Shown: positions 16,229 through 24,156, counted from the first letter of the stretch. The stretch is 61,019 nucleotides of DNA from Hyphomicrobiales bacterium (GCA_900466475.1 UBMI01000008.1:1-61019), one strand, 5' to 3'. Numbers and translations are program-made. The notes: generated from the sequence alone by a model not told the origin.

Positions 16229-17092
16229 ATGGATCGCACAGCGACCGGATGGATCAATGGTTTTATCGGCGTGCTCATCTTCAGCGGATCGCTGCCTGCC
16301 ACACGCGTGGCCGTCATGCAGCTCGATCCGGTTTTTCTGACGGTGGCGCGAGCGGCGATTGCCGGCATCCTGGCGCTCTGCCTGCTGATCGTCTTTCGGG
16401 AAAAGCGTCCTTCGCGGCAAGATCTCATCTCGCTCGTCGTCATAGCGCTCGGCGTCGTCGTCGGCTTCCCGCTGCTGACGGCGCTGGCGCTGCAGCATGT
16501 GACCTCGGCGCATTCCATCGTCTTCATCGGCCTATTGCCGCTCGCAACCGCGATCTTCGGCGTCATCAGGGGCGGCGAGCGGCCAAAGCCGGCTTTCTGG
16601 CTCTTCTCGCTGCTCGGCAGCGCGCTTGTAGCCGGTTTTGCGCTGATGCAGGGGCTGACCGCCTCGCCTGTTGGCGATGCGCTGATGCTCGGCGCGATCA
16701 TCGTTTGCGGGCTCGGTTATGCCGAGGGTGCGCGGCTGTCGCGCCGGCTTGGCGGCTGGCAGGTGATTTCCTGGGCTCTGGTGGTTTCGTTGCCTGTCAT
16801 GATCATCGCGGCCATCGCCTGCCGGCCGCCGAGCTTTGCCGATATCCAGACGCCGGCCATGATGGGGCTCGCTTATGTCTCGCTCTTCAGCATGCTAATC
16901 GGCTTCATCTTCTGGTACCGCGGCCTTGCGCAGGGCGGCATTGCCGCCGTTGGCCAGTTGCAGCTGCTGCAGCCGTTCTTCGGCCTGGCGCTTGCCGCAA
17001 CGTTGCTGCGGGAAACGGTGAGCTGGTCGATGCTTGCGGTGACGGTTGCCGTCATTCTCTGCGTCGCCGGGGCGCGCAAGTTTGCGAAATAG
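16229..17092 (+). CDS. EamA/DMT-family transporter
   Basis: A 287-residue protein with ten predicted membrane segments made of two EamA repeats (GSLPATRVAVMQLDPVFLTVARAAIAG in the first, MGLAYVSLFSMLIGFIFWYRGLAQGG in the second). DMT exporters of this type move amino acids, purines or other small metabolites out of the cell. AAAGGAG lies seven nt before the ATG. The divergent MocR gene at 16120 probably controls it in response to the exported compound or its PLP adduct. Confidence 0.88.
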   Translation: MDRTATGWINGFIGVLIFSGSLPATRVAVMQLDPVFLTVARAAIAGILALCLLIVFREKRPSRQDLISLVVIALGVVVGFPLLTALALQHVTSAHSIVFIGLLPLATAIFGVIRGGERPKPAFWLFSLLGSALVAGFALMQGLTASPVGDALMLGAIIVCGLGYAEGARLSRRLGGWQVISWALVVSLPVMIIAAIACRPPSFADIQTPAMMGLAYVSLFSMLIGFIFWYRGLAQGGIAAVGQLQLLQPFFGLALAATLLRETVSWSMLAVTVAVILCVAGARKFAK

Positions 17093-17117
17093 GCTCACGA
17101 ATTGACAGGCCAGAAAT

Positions 17118-17140
17118 CATGTAATAATAAAAGTTACATG
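17118..17140. promoter_or_regulatory. Inverted repeat at the methyltransferase start
   Basis: Arms CATGTAA (17118-17124) and TTACATG (17134-17140) pair perfectly around a nine-nt AT-rich spacer. The right arm covers the ATG at 17138, so either a protein bound here or the hairpin would block initiation. Confidence 0.4.
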
Positions 17141-17851
17141 AAGAACGGCGATCATCCTGGCCACTCCACGTCTCACACGGCGGCATCTGCCTTCAGCGGC
17201 GATGCCGTCAAATCCTATCTCGAAGGCCCACCGCGGCAGGTTCCCGGCTTTTCAAGCCTGCACCGGATGGCGGCGTTGCTGATGGCAGAGCGCATGCCTG
17301 ACAACGGTCGCGTTCTTGTCCTCGGCGCCGGTGGCGGGCTGGAGCTTAAAGCCCTTGCCGAGGCACAGGCGGGCTGGACTTTCGACGGCGTCGACCCCTC
17401 CGCCGACATGCTGCAACTGGCGCGGCAGGTCGCCGGAGAGCACGGCAACCGCATCGGTTTTCATCGGGGCAACATTGATGTCGCGCCCGAGGGACCGTTC
17501 GATGCCGCCGTCTGCCTTCTGACGTTTCACCACATCCCGATCGAGCAGCGGCTTGAAACCCTTTTGCAAATTCGCCGTCGCCTGAAGTCCGGCGCGCCCT
17601 TTGTCATTGCGCATATGAGCTTTCTGCAGAGCGAGCCGGAGCAATCGATATGGATCGATCGGCATCTCGCCTTTGGCGCCATCGATGGAACAGACCCCGC
17701 CCGTGTCGAGAATGCGCGGAAGGCAATGCGTGAAAGGCTGCATATCCTCGCGCCCGAGGAGGAGGAGACCATGTTGCGCGAGGCGGGCTTTTCGGGTGTC
17801 ACCCTTTTCTACACCGCCTTCAGCTTCAGGGGATGGGTGGCTTACGCATAA
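17138..17851 (+). CDS. Class I SAM-dependent methyltransferase
   Basis: A 237-residue methyltransferase. It has motif I VLVLGAGGGLELKAL (residues about 57-72), an acidic motif II end (FDGVDPSADML), motif post-I RGNIDV and motif IV FDAAVCLLTFHHIP, all typical of the Methyltransf_25/UbiE-like fold. The substrate cannot be read from the sequence. An in-frame GTG/ATG extension reaches 17102, but no ribosome binding site favours it. Gene stands between the EamA transporter and the GST operon, same strand as both. Confidence 0.83.
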   Translation: MKNGDHPGHSTSHTAASAFSGDAVKSYLEGPPRQVPGFSSLHRMAALLMAERMPDNGRVLVLGAGGGLELKALAEAQAGWTFDGVDPSADMLQLARQVAGEHGNRIGFHRGNIDVAPEGPFDAAVCLLTFHHIPIEQRLETLLQIRRRLKSGAPFVIAHMSFLQSEPEQSIWIDRHLAFGAIDGTDPARVENARKAMRERLHILAPEEEETMLREAGFSGVTLFYTAFSFRGWVAYA

Positions 17852-17853
17852 AA

Positions 17854-17926
17854 ACTTTCCGCTATTGGAAAGTATCTTGCCGTACCATCACGGCGACGCT
17901 ATAGTTTCCTCAGTTGGAAACTATAG
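17854..17926. promoter_or_regulatory. Tandem operators upstream of the GST-ArsR-SRPBCC operon
   Basis: Site 1 (17854-17873): ACTTTCC, six nt, GGAAAGT. Site 2 (17899-17926): CTATAGTTTCC, six nt, GGAAACTATAG, a perfect 11-bp-arm palindrome ending eight nt before the GST start. Both share the core TTTCC, six nt with TT next to the right arm, GGAAA. Centres are 49 bp apart. They fit autoregulation by the ArsR protein encoded by the second gene. Confidence 0.7.
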
Positions 17927-17934
17927 GTGGATTA

Positions 17935-18618
17935 ATGACACTGACGCTTTATCTTCATCCCCTCGCCTCCTTCTGCCACAAGGTGCTGATTGCCCTTTAT
18001 GAAAATGGGACTGCGTTCGACGCGGAGATCGTCGACTTCGGCAATCCGGAGTCGGCCGCAGCGTTGCTCGACAAGTGGCCGGTCGGCAAGATTCCGATTC
18101 TGGATGATCGGGCAGCGGGGCGCACGATACCGGAAACGAGCATCATCATAGAGTATCTGCAGGCCCACTATCCGGGGCCGGTGCGGCTTCTGCCCGATGA
18201 TCCGGGGGCGCAGATGCAGGTGCGGCTCTGGGACCGGTTCTACGATCTCTATGTCAGCGTGCCGATGCAGAAGGTCGTCACCGACAGGATCCGGCCGGCG
18301 GATGCCCATGATCCGCATGGCGTGGTGGAAGCGAGGGCCATGCTTGATCAGGCCTACAAGATGATTGACGCCCACATGCAGGAAAAGCGCTGGGCAACGG
18401 GAGATGATTTCACCATGGCCGACTGCGCGGCCTTGCCCGGATTGTTCTTCGCCTCCATCGTGCATCCGTTCACCGGGGAGCAGCAGGCGCTTTCCTCCTA
18501 TCTGGAGCGTCTGTTACAACGTCCTTCCGTCAAACGCGTGCTGTCGGAAGCGCAACCCTATTTTTCGATGTTTCCCTATCGGGAGGCGATGCCCGCGCGT
18601 TATCTTGAGGCAATGTAA
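17935..18618 (+). CDS. Glutathione S-transferase family protein
   Basis: A 227-residue GST. The N-terminal thioredoxin-like domain has LYLHPLASFCHKVLIALYENG, with Ser/Cys at the catalytic position, cis-Pro in VGKIPIL and the GSH-gamma-glutamyl motif ETSIIIEYL. The all-alpha C-terminal domain includes WATGDDFTMADCAALPGL, the conserved N-capping box. Start ATG 17935 has AGGTGG upstream. Its stop TAA overlaps the ArsR start as TAATG, so the three-gene operon GST-ArsR-SRPBCC is translationally coupled. A detoxification role controlled by the ArsR repressor is inferred. Confidence 0.87.
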   Translation: MTLTLYLHPLASFCHKVLIALYENGTAFDAEIVDFGNPESAAALLDKWPVGKIPILDDRAAGRTIPETSIIIEYLQAHYPGPVRLLPDDPGAQMQVRLWDRFYDLYVSVPMQKVVTDRIRPADAHDPHGVVEARAMLDQAYKMIDAHMQEKRWATGDDFTMADCAALPGLFFASIVHPFTGEQQALSSYLERLLQRPSVKRVLSEAQPYFSMFPYREAMPARYLEAM

Positions 18619-18962
18619 TGGCAGAGCCGGCGCCAGCCGAATTCGACCGGATGTTTCAGGCGCTCGCCGATCGCTATCGGCGCAGCTTCATCGAGCAGCT
18701 TGCCAGGGGACCGGCCTCCGTCACGGAACTGGCAGAGCCAGCCGATGTCGGTCTGCCGGCCGTGCTGAAACACCTGCGCATTCTCGAGGAAAGCGGCATC
18801 GTCATTTCGGAAAAGGTCGGCCGCGTGCGCACCTATCGCATGCAGCAACAGGCCTTCGGCGCCATCAACCGGTGGCTCGAGCAGCGACAGGCCGAAATGC
18901 ATGCCGCCTTCGACCGCCTAGCCCTGCTGATGGCGGAAACCCCTGAGGAAAAGGACCACTGA
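18618..18962 (+). CDS. ArsR-family transcriptional regulator
   Basis: A 114-residue winged-helix repressor: FQALADRYRRSFIEQLARGPASVTELAEP, then VGLPAVLKHLRILEESGIVISEKVGRVRTYRM. The recognition helix is LPAVLKHLRILEESG. No CxC metal site is visible, so it belongs to the non-metal group that is commonly paired with SRPBCC/AHSA1 proteins. Start overlaps the GST stop and its stop overlaps the SRPBCC start (TGATG). The palindromes at 17854-17926 are its likely binding sites. Confidence 0.88.
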   Translation: MAEPAPAEFDRMFQALADRYRRSFIEQLARGPASVTELAEPADVGLPAVLKHLRILEESGIVISEKVGRVRTYRMQQQAFGAINRWLEQRQAEMHAAFDRLALLMAETPEEKDH

Positions 18963-19423
18963 TGGGTGTCTCCGTCAATCATCGGACTTTCGTCATCGAG
19001 CGCGACCTGCCCGGTAGTGTCGGGCATGCCTTTCGCTTCTGGTCGGACCACCAGCTGAAGCGGCGCTGGACGGCGTGTCATCCCGACTGGCAGGTGATGG
19101 AGGATCATTTCGACTTCGAGATCGGCGGAGCCGAGCGCATGACATGGCGCATGCCAGATGGAACCGAGCAGGCGATGCGCGCCCACTATCTCGAAATTCA
19201 CCCGCGCGAACGCATCGTCTATGCCTATACGATGCTGACGGCAGGCAGGAGCATCTCCTCGTCACTGGTCACGGTGGAATTTACCGGACGGGGCGCCACG
19301 ACGCTGATGACCTTTACCGAGCAGGCCGTCTTCGGAGACTCCCAAGACGGCGATATCAGAGAGAGCGGCACGGGTATCGGCTTCGACCGGCTTATCGAAG
19401 AAATGAAGGTTACGCCTGCCTGA
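18962..19423 (+). CDS. SRPBCC (AHSA1-like) domain protein
   Basis: A 153-residue START/Bet v1-fold protein. AHSA1-type features are FVIERDLPGSVGHAFRFWSDHQLKRRWTAC, the GGAERMTWRMPDG strand pair, and PRERIVYAYTMLTAG followed by VTVEFTGRGATTLMTFTEQAVFG. The fold forms a hydrophobic cavity for small ligands. Paired with an ArsR regulator, it may help remove or sense the inducing compound. Its 3' end overlaps the convergent CGNR gene by 14 nt. Confidence 0.85.
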   Translation: MGVSVNHRTFVIERDLPGSVGHAFRFWSDHQLKRRWTACHPDWQVMEDHFDFEIGGAERMTWRMPDGTEQAMRAHYLEIHPRERIVYAYTMLTAGRSISSSLVTVEFTGRGATTLMTFTEQAVFGDSQDGDIRESGTGIGFDRLIEEMKVTPA

Positions 19424-20030
19424 TCCGGTCGCGGTGTGCGGCCTGCTTGGCGCGGTTGCCGCACATTGCCATGCTGCACCAGCGCCGGCGATGACCACGG
19501 GTATGGTCGGCAAACAGCAGGGTGCAGACCGGCCCCTCGCAAGCTTTCACATTGGAAAAATCCTCGGAGCAGACAAAGCGCCCGAGCGCCTCGCCGACCG
19601 GTAACAGCAATGCTTCCGGCGAACGCCATTTGCGCATCGGCTGGAACTCGAAAACCTCGCCTTCGTCCGTCTGGCGCGCCACGACGCGGCTGAAACCCTC
19701 GTCGCGTTCGAGCAGGCGGTTCAGCGGTTCCAGCTCGGCCAAAGCCTGGGGCTTCAACGGCTTTCCCTTGTGCTCGCGGACAAAGGTCCGGAACCATTCG
19801 CGCAGATTGCGCGCCTGATCGGCGACCTTGTCGAGTTCCCCCGGCAATGCCTGGGCGCGCAGGCTTTCAAGCGTCTCGTGCGGGACGAGCTCTGCCTGCT
19901 CCAACCAGCGCAGCAGGCCCTCGCCGTCCTCTATCCAATCAACAGGCGTGTCGACAGGCGTCGCCACCGAATTCAGGAAATCCAGTGCCAGCGCATCACC
20001 CAGAAACAGGGCGGGAGAGTGGTTATCCAT
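19410..20030 (-). CDS. CGNR zinc-finger protein (ABATE domain)
   Basis: A 206-residue protein. The N-terminal ABATE-type region (LFLGDALALDFLNSVATPVDTPVDW) is followed by a C-terminal CGNR zinc finger: CSMAMCGNRAKQAAHRDRI, with preceding VCTLLFADHTRGHRRRWC. The CGNR finger is predicted to bind DNA, so this is a probable stress-responsive regulator. ATG 20030 has AGGA six nt ahead. It is divergent from the hydrolase-hydrolase-SDR operon, and two palindromes lie in the gap, so that operon is the likely target. Confidence 0.85.
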   Translation of the reverse strand: MDNHSPALFLGDALALDFLNSVATPVDTPVDWIEDGEGLLRWLEQAELVPHETLESLRAQALPGELDKVADQARNLREWFRTFVREHKGKPLKPQALAELEPLNRLLERDEGFSRVVARQTDEGEVFEFQPMRKWRSPEALLLPVGEALGRFVCSEDFSNVKACEGPVCTLLFADHTRGHRRRWCSMAMCGNRAKQAAHRDRIRQA

Positions 20031-20095
20031 GACAAGTCCTATTTCGGCTGCAGACCGCAACTGTACGGCAGCCCGCTTGAAAACGCGACTCTTAT

Positions 20096-20167
20096 GTAAC
20101 CTGTCAAAAGCCTGTTGACAAGTTACTCCTCCACAAGATAACCGTTCTATATCGCTTTAAACGGTTA
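20096..20167. promoter_or_regulatory. Two palindromes in the CGNR / hydrolase divergent promoter
   Basis: Palindrome A (20096-20126): arms GTAACCTGTCAA and TTGACAAGTTAC, 11 of 12 matching, seven-nt spacer. Palindrome B (20139-20167): arms TAACCGTT and AACGGTTA (perfect), spacer 13 nt. B ends 22 nt before the hydrolase start. Likely operators for the divergently encoded CGNR protein or another regulator. Confidence 0.6.
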
Positions 20168-20189
20168 CTCTGAAAAAGGGAGAAAGCAG

Positions 20190-20900
20190 ATGCCGTCGCA
20201 ATCGACTGATCAGCAGACTATGCATATCGTGCTCGTCCATGGCGCCTGGGCTGACGGCTCCGGCTGGGCCAAGATCATCGCGCCGCTTGCCGCCGACGGT
20301 TTTGCGGTGACGGCCGCACCGCTGCCGCTGACCTCCTATGCCGATGACGTCAAAGCCCTTGCGCAGGCGCTGGATCGTGTGGACGGGCCGGTGGTTCTCG
20401 CCGGCCATGCCTATGCCGGAGCGGTTATCGCCGGCGTGCAGAACGAGAATGTGAAGGCACTGGTCTATGTTGCTGCTCTCGCCCCGGATGAGGGAGAGAC
20501 GGTTGCCGATGTCTTCTATCGCACTGACCTCGATCCGCGGGCGCCGCAGCTTGCGCCCGATGAAAACGGCCTGATCTATTACCCGCGGGAAGCCTTTGCC
20601 GCGGCCTATGCGCCGAACGCAACGGATGAAGAACTGGCAGTACTTGCTGCCGTGCAACGGCCGATTTCACCTGCCTGCATCACGGTGCCGGTCGGGCGAC
20701 CGCTCTGGAAGGATCGCCCTTCCTGGTTCCTGGTCGCCGAAGACGACCGGATGATCGCGGCCGCCAACCAATGCTTCATGGCCGAGCGCATGCTGGCGAG
20801 ACAGCGGCCCTTCGCTGTCGATCATACGCCGATGGTAACGGCACCTGAGACGGTGCTGCAGGTCATCCGCGAGGCGGCGGCAACGGTGGCCGAAGCCTGA
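20190..20900 (+). CDS. Alpha/beta hydrolase of the salicylate-esterase-like family, nucleophile Ser replaced by Ala
   Basis: A 236-residue alpha/beta hydrolase: oxyanion-hole strand IVLVHGAWADGSGW, then the nucleophile elbow GHAYAG (residues 72-77) where relatives in the plant methyl-esterase-like group have GHSYGG. Asp near 185 (AEDDRMI) and His212 (VDHTPM) are kept. With Ala at 74 the usual Ser-based ester hydrolysis should not occur, so a different activity or a binding role is likely, unless another residue acts. First gene of a three-gene operon (then 21796 and 22592). Confidence 0.85.
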   Translation: MPSQSTDQQTMHIVLVHGAWADGSGWAKIIAPLAADGFAVTAAPLPLTSYADDVKALAQALDRVDGPVVLAGHAYAGAVIAGVQNENVKALVYVAALAPDEGETVADVFYRTDLDPRAPQLAPDENGLIYYPREAFAAAYAPNATDEELAVLAAVQRPISPACITVPVGRPLWKDRPSWFLVAEDDRMIAAANQCFMAERMLARQRPFAVDHTPMVTAPETVLQVIREAAATVAEA

Positions 20901-20950
20901 ACGGCCGACATATCTCCGAACATATCACCAATCATCTCACTGAAGGAAAC

Positions 20951-21796
20951 ATGACCATGACCAAGATCAGCTATCGCAACACCACTGTCGACGGCATCAA
21001 GATCGCCTATCGTGAGGCCGGTCCCAAAGGTGCGCCGAAGCTCCTGCTGCTGCATGGCTTCCCGACCTCCGGCCACATGTTCCGCGATCTGATCCCGCTG
21101 CTTGCCGATCGTTACCACATCATCGCGCCCGACCTTCCGGGCTTCGGCCAGTCGGACGATCCCGCGGTCAACAGCTTCGACAGCATTGCGGACACGATCG
21201 ACCGCTTCACCGAGATCGTCGGCTTCGATCGCTACGCCGTCTATGTCTTCGACTATGGCGCGCCAACCGGTTTCCGCCTGGCAGTGAAGCATCCGGAGCG
21301 GATCACGGGCATCATTTCTCAGAATGGCAACGCCTATGTCGATGGCCTCAGCGAGGCATGGAATCCGGTGCAGGCCTACTGGCAGGACGCCAGCGCAGAA
21401 AACCGTGCCGTGCTGAAGGCCTTTCTGGGTCCGGAGACAACGATCTGGCAGTATACGCATGGCGTTGCCGATCCGACCACGGTTTCGCCCGATGGTTATT
21501 CGCTCGACAATTTCTATCTCTCGCGTCCGGGTGCTGAAGATGTGCAGCTCGATCTCATGGGCGACTACAAGAGCAACGTTGCACTCTACCCGACCTTCCA
21601 GAACTACTTCCGCACCCACAAGCCGCGCTTTCTCGCGGTCTGGGGCAAGAACGACCCCTTCTTCCTTCCGCCGGGCGCAGAAGCCTTCGCCCGCGATATT
21701 CCTGATGCCGTGATCAAATTCTTCGACACCGGCCATTTCGCGCTCGAGACGCACGCGGACGAGATTGCCGCTGCGATCCGCGACTTCCTCGGCTGA
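20951..21796 (+). CDS. Alpha/beta hydrolase with Asp nucleophile (haloalkane dehalogenase / epoxide hydrolase-like)
   Basis: A 281-residue hydrolase: LLLLHGFPTSGHMFRDLIP oxyanion-hole region, then FDYGAP with Asp101 at the nucleophile elbow, and a C-terminal FDTGHFALETHADE with the catalytic His. An Asp nucleophile is the mark of haloalkane dehalogenases and epoxide hydrolases rather than esterases, so C-halogen or epoxide hydrolysis is possible; the cap domain was not examined for the halide-binding Trp pair. Second gene of the operon, 50 nt after the first. ATG at 20951 or 20957. Confidence 0.85.
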   Translation: MTMTKISYRNTTVDGIKIAYREAGPKGAPKLLLLHGFPTSGHMFRDLIPLLADRYHIIAPDLPGFGQSDDPAVNSFDSIADTIDRFTEIVGFDRYAVYVFDYGAPTGFRLAVKHPERITGIISQNGNAYVDGLSEAWNPVQAYWQDASAENRAVLKAFLGPETTIWQYTHGVADPTTVSPDGYSLDNFYLSRPGAEDVQLDLMGDYKSNVALYPTFQNYFRTHKPRFLAVWGKNDPFFLPPGAEAFARDIPDAVIKFFDTGHFALETHADEIAAAIRDFLG

Positions 21797-21821
21797 CAGG
21801 CCTGCGAAAAGGAGAGATATC

Positions 21822-22592
21822 ATGTCCGACAGAGTAGCCGTCATTACCGGTGCCAGCCAGGGCATCGGCCAGGCAACGGCCGTCCGGCTTGCAAAGGATT
21901 TTTCCAAGCTTGTGCTCGTTGCCCGCAACAAGGCCAATCTCGCGGAGACGGCGAAAGCGGTCGAAGCGGCTGGTGCCAAGACGCTTGTCATCGATGCCGA
22001 CCTCGCGGAGCCGGTCGCGGCGCAGGCCGTCGTCGACAAGGCGCTTGCTGCTTTCGGGCGGATCGATGCACTGCTCAACATTGCCGGCGCCGTGCCGCAG
22101 ATCGACGTGTTCGAGATGACAGACCGACAATGGGATGACGGCATGGCGCTGAAGTTGCATGGGGCACGGCGGCTGACCATCGCCGCCTGGCCGGCGCTGA
22201 AGGAAACGAAAGGTTCCGTCGTGCTGATGTCCGGTAGCTCGGCGGTTTTTCCGAAGGCCGCCTATGCCGCCGTCGGCACGATCAATGCGGCGATATCTGC
22301 GCTCGCCAAGGCTTTCTCCGATCGTGGCATCGAGGATGGCGTGCAAGTCAACAGCGTGCTGCCCGGGCCGGTCATGACCGGGCGCCGCCGCAGCTATCTG
22401 GAGCACTGGGCGCCGTTGCACAACATGACGGCGGAAGAGGCGACGGCCAGGTTTCCGAAGGAAGCCGGCATTGCCCGCTACGGCGAGCCGGAAGAGATCG
22501 CCGAACTCATGGCCTTCCTCGTCTCGCCGGCTGCGCACTGGATGACCGGCACGACACTGCGCATGGATGGCGGCGAGGTGAAGTCGGTCTGA
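21822..22592 (+). CDS. SDR-family oxidoreductase with atypical active site
   Basis: A 256-residue short-chain dehydrogenase/reductase. The cofactor motif TGASQGIG (9-16), the NAG-like NIAGA (86-90) and the catalytic-region Ser (MSGSSA, about 137-141) are present. The YxxxK motif reads YAAVG: Tyr148 is there but the Lys that lowers its pKa is Gly152. Unless another Lys substitutes, classical NAD(P)H-dependent reduction would be impaired. AAGGAGA lies ahead of the ATG. Third gene of the hydrolase operon, 25 nt after gene two. Confidence 0.85.
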   Translation: MSDRVAVITGASQGIGQATAVRLAKDFSKLVLVARNKANLAETAKAVEAAGAKTLVIDADLAEPVAAQAVVDKALAAFGRIDALLNIAGAVPQIDVFEMTDRQWDDGMALKLHGARRLTIAAWPALKETKGSVVLMSGSSAVFPKAAYAAVGTINAAISALAKAFSDRGIEDGVQVNSVLPGPVMTGRRRSYLEHWAPLHNMTAEEATARFPKEAGIARYGEPEEIAELMAFLVSPAAHWMTGTTLRMDGGEVKSV

Positions 22593-22598
22593 CGTGAA

Positions 22599-22973
22599 CT
22601 AGTCGGAGGTGACACAGAAATTGTTGCCTTCGGGATCGTTCAGCACGGTGTAATCGGCCGTTTCGCGCACGAAAGTCGCGCCCAGGGATAACAGGCGCGC
22701 GACTTCCTTTTTCCGGTCGTCGACAGCTATATCGAGATGAACGCGGTTGCGAGCCGGACGCTCTCCCTTGCGAAGATGGAAGCAAAGGCGCGTACCAGGC
22801 CCTTCGACCATCACCACCGGGTCGGTCTCGGGTGTCAGGCCGAGCGCTGCCAAGCGCGCGATTTCATCGTCGTCGTAAGGCAGCACCGCGTAACCATCGA
22901 GCGCTTCGGCCCAGAAGCGGGCGACGCGGGAGGGCACATCGCAATCGATGACGATTTCCTTCAGCCGTCCCAT
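22599..22973 (-). CDS. VOC-family (glyoxalase-like) protein
   Basis: A 124-residue protein of the glyoxalase-like VOC type: LKEIVIDCDVPSRVARFWAEALDGY, then CFHLRKGERPARNRVHLDIAV, and VLNDPEGNNFCVTSD at the end, the typical metal-ligand Glu context. VOC proteins are resistance or metabolic enzymes of many kinds; substrate unknown. It lies convergent with the SDR gene and directly downstream (7 nt gap) of the small membrane protein gene, so the two probably share a transcript. Confidence 0.8.
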   Translation of the reverse strand: MGRLKEIVIDCDVPSRVARFWAEALDGYAVLPYDDDEIARLAALGLTPETDPVVMVEGPGTRLCFHLRKGERPARNRVHLDIAVDDRKKEVARLLSLGATFVRETADYTVLNDPEGNNFCVTSD

Positions 22974-22980
22974 GGGTCTC

Positions 22981-23157
22981 TCAGGAATTGCCGGAGCGGC
23001 GACGGACGGCACGCTCGGCGACCGCACCGCCCGCGACGGGCAGCAGTGCGAAAAGAACCAGTTGTGGCGTTCCTGTCAGCGTCAAAAGGCTGGACAGGAA
23101 AATCGCGATGAGCATTCCGGCCAGTGCGCCCAGCAGATAGGGAAGGTAACCCTTCAA
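22981..23157 (-). CDS. Small two-helix membrane protein
   Basis: A 58-residue protein: LPYLLGALAGMLIAIFLSSLLTLTG and PQLVLFALLPVAGGAVAERAV form two membrane helices with a basic tail (RRRSGNS). TTG at 23157 is preferred because GGAGG sits five nt ahead; open frame extends to 23217. It precedes the VOC gene by 7 nt. No family recognised. Confidence 0.5.
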   Translation of the reverse strand: MKGYLPYLLGALAGMLIAIFLSSLLTLTGTPQLVLFALLPVAGGAVAERAVRRRSGNS

Positions 23158-23269
23158 GAGAGCCTCCGTCTTATCGGGTTTTAACGAAACCAGCTCGCAA
23201 GGTTCCACATAGACCACTCCGCGATGTCGGCAATGACCAGTCGGGCCAGACCGCCTTTCGCCTGCAAAA

Positions 23270-23704
23270 CTAGGCGCCTGCTTTCTTCGACGCCGGTTTG
23301 CGCGCGGTGTTCAGCGTAACCGCGGCCTGCACCAGCGCCTTCAGCGCCGCTTCATCGATCACCTCCCCTTCGTGAATATCGATCGCGCGGCGCGTATTGC
23401 CTTCAAGGCTGGAATTAAAGAGCTTGGACGGATCCTCCACCGAAGCGCCCTTGGCAAAGGTCAGCTTGACGACGGTCTTGTAGGTTTCGCCGGTGCAGAT
23501 GATGCCGGCATGTTCCCAGACCGGAACGCCGCGCCATTTCCAGGTCTCCTCGACCTCGGGATCGGCCGCGCGGATGATCGACCGGACGCGAGCGAGCGTT
23601 TCGCCCCGCCAGTCGCTCAACTCCTCGATCTTGGCATCGATGCGTTCGGAGGGAGACACTTCCTTCAGGTCCGTTTCCTTTTTTGTGGTCGCCGCTTTCT
23701 TCAT
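23270..23704 (-). CDS. DUF1801 (YdhG-like) protein
   Basis: A 144-residue protein: charged N-terminus (KKAATTKKETDLKEV), then IDAKIEELSDWRGETLARVRSIIRAADPEVEETWKWRGVPVWEHAG and CTGETYKTVVKLTFAKGA, the YdhG/frataxin-like DUF1801 fold, ending in a Lys/Ala-rich tail (TARKPASKKAGA). Function is unproven; YdhG-type proteins are proposed iron chaperones. It is the second of two tandem DUF1801 genes on this strand, 11 nt apart. Confidence 0.8.
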   Translation of the reverse strand: MKKAATTKKETDLKEVSPSERIDAKIEELSDWRGETLARVRSIIRAADPEVEETWKWRGVPVWEHAGIICTGETYKTVVKLTFAKGASVEDPSKLFNSSLEGNTRRAIDIHEGEVIDEAALKALVQAAVTLNTARKPASKKAGA

Positions 23705-23715
23705 GGTCTCTCTCC

Positions 23716-24156
23716 TTACATTTTCTCGCCGGGCAGCAGACTTGCCTGCCTCACCCAATCGGCAATCTGTGCCTCATCGATTACGTCGTTCTCATGGATG
23801 TGGAAGTAGCGCGTTTCCGCAGTCCTGGATTCCTCGGGCGGCATGGGCTGCAGGGCGGCGCCGCGGAAGAAGGCCAGCTTGATGTATCTGTTGAAGCAGT
23901 GAACGCTGAGGAACCAGCCGTCACCCTTCATGCCGTAGAGCGGCGAGTTCCATTTGACGGCCTTGTGGGCATCGGGAACGGTTTGCATGATCAACGCATC
24001 GAGGCGACGGCCGACATCGCTTTTCCAGCCGGGCATGGCGGCGATATAGGCCTGCACCGGGCCATCGCCCTCGCCTTTGGCGATCTGCGGATTGCCGCCG
24101 GACAGCAGCTTCGGTTCCGCTGGTTTTGCCGGCTTGGCGGATATCTTGTCGGTCAT
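23716..24156 (-). CDS. DUF1801 (YdhG-like) protein
   Basis: A 146-residue DUF1801 protein: VQAYIAAMPGWKSDVGRRLDALIMQTVPDAHKAVKWNSPLYGMKGDGWFLSVHCFNRYIKLAFFRG, ending YFHIHENDVIDEAQIADWVRQA. Strong GGAGGAG before ATG 24156. First gene of a two-gene unit; its partner at 23704 is a paralog, and both share the ending pattern E(G/N)(E/D)VIDEA. Function unknown. Confidence 0.82.
   Translation of the reverse strand: MTDKISAKPAKPAEPKLLSGGNPQIAKGEGDGPVQAYIAAMPGWKSDVGRRLDALIMQTVPDAHKAVKWNSPLYGMKGDGWFLSVHCFNRYIKLAFFRGAALQPMPPEESRTAETRYFHIHENDVIDEAQIADWVRQASLLPGEKM

Noticed and set aside
16121..16513. N-terminal extension of the MocR protein
   Set aside because: Open frame continues, but it is low-complexity and antisense to the EamA gene; the ATG at 16120 has a strong Shine-Dalgarno and starts the GntR domain.
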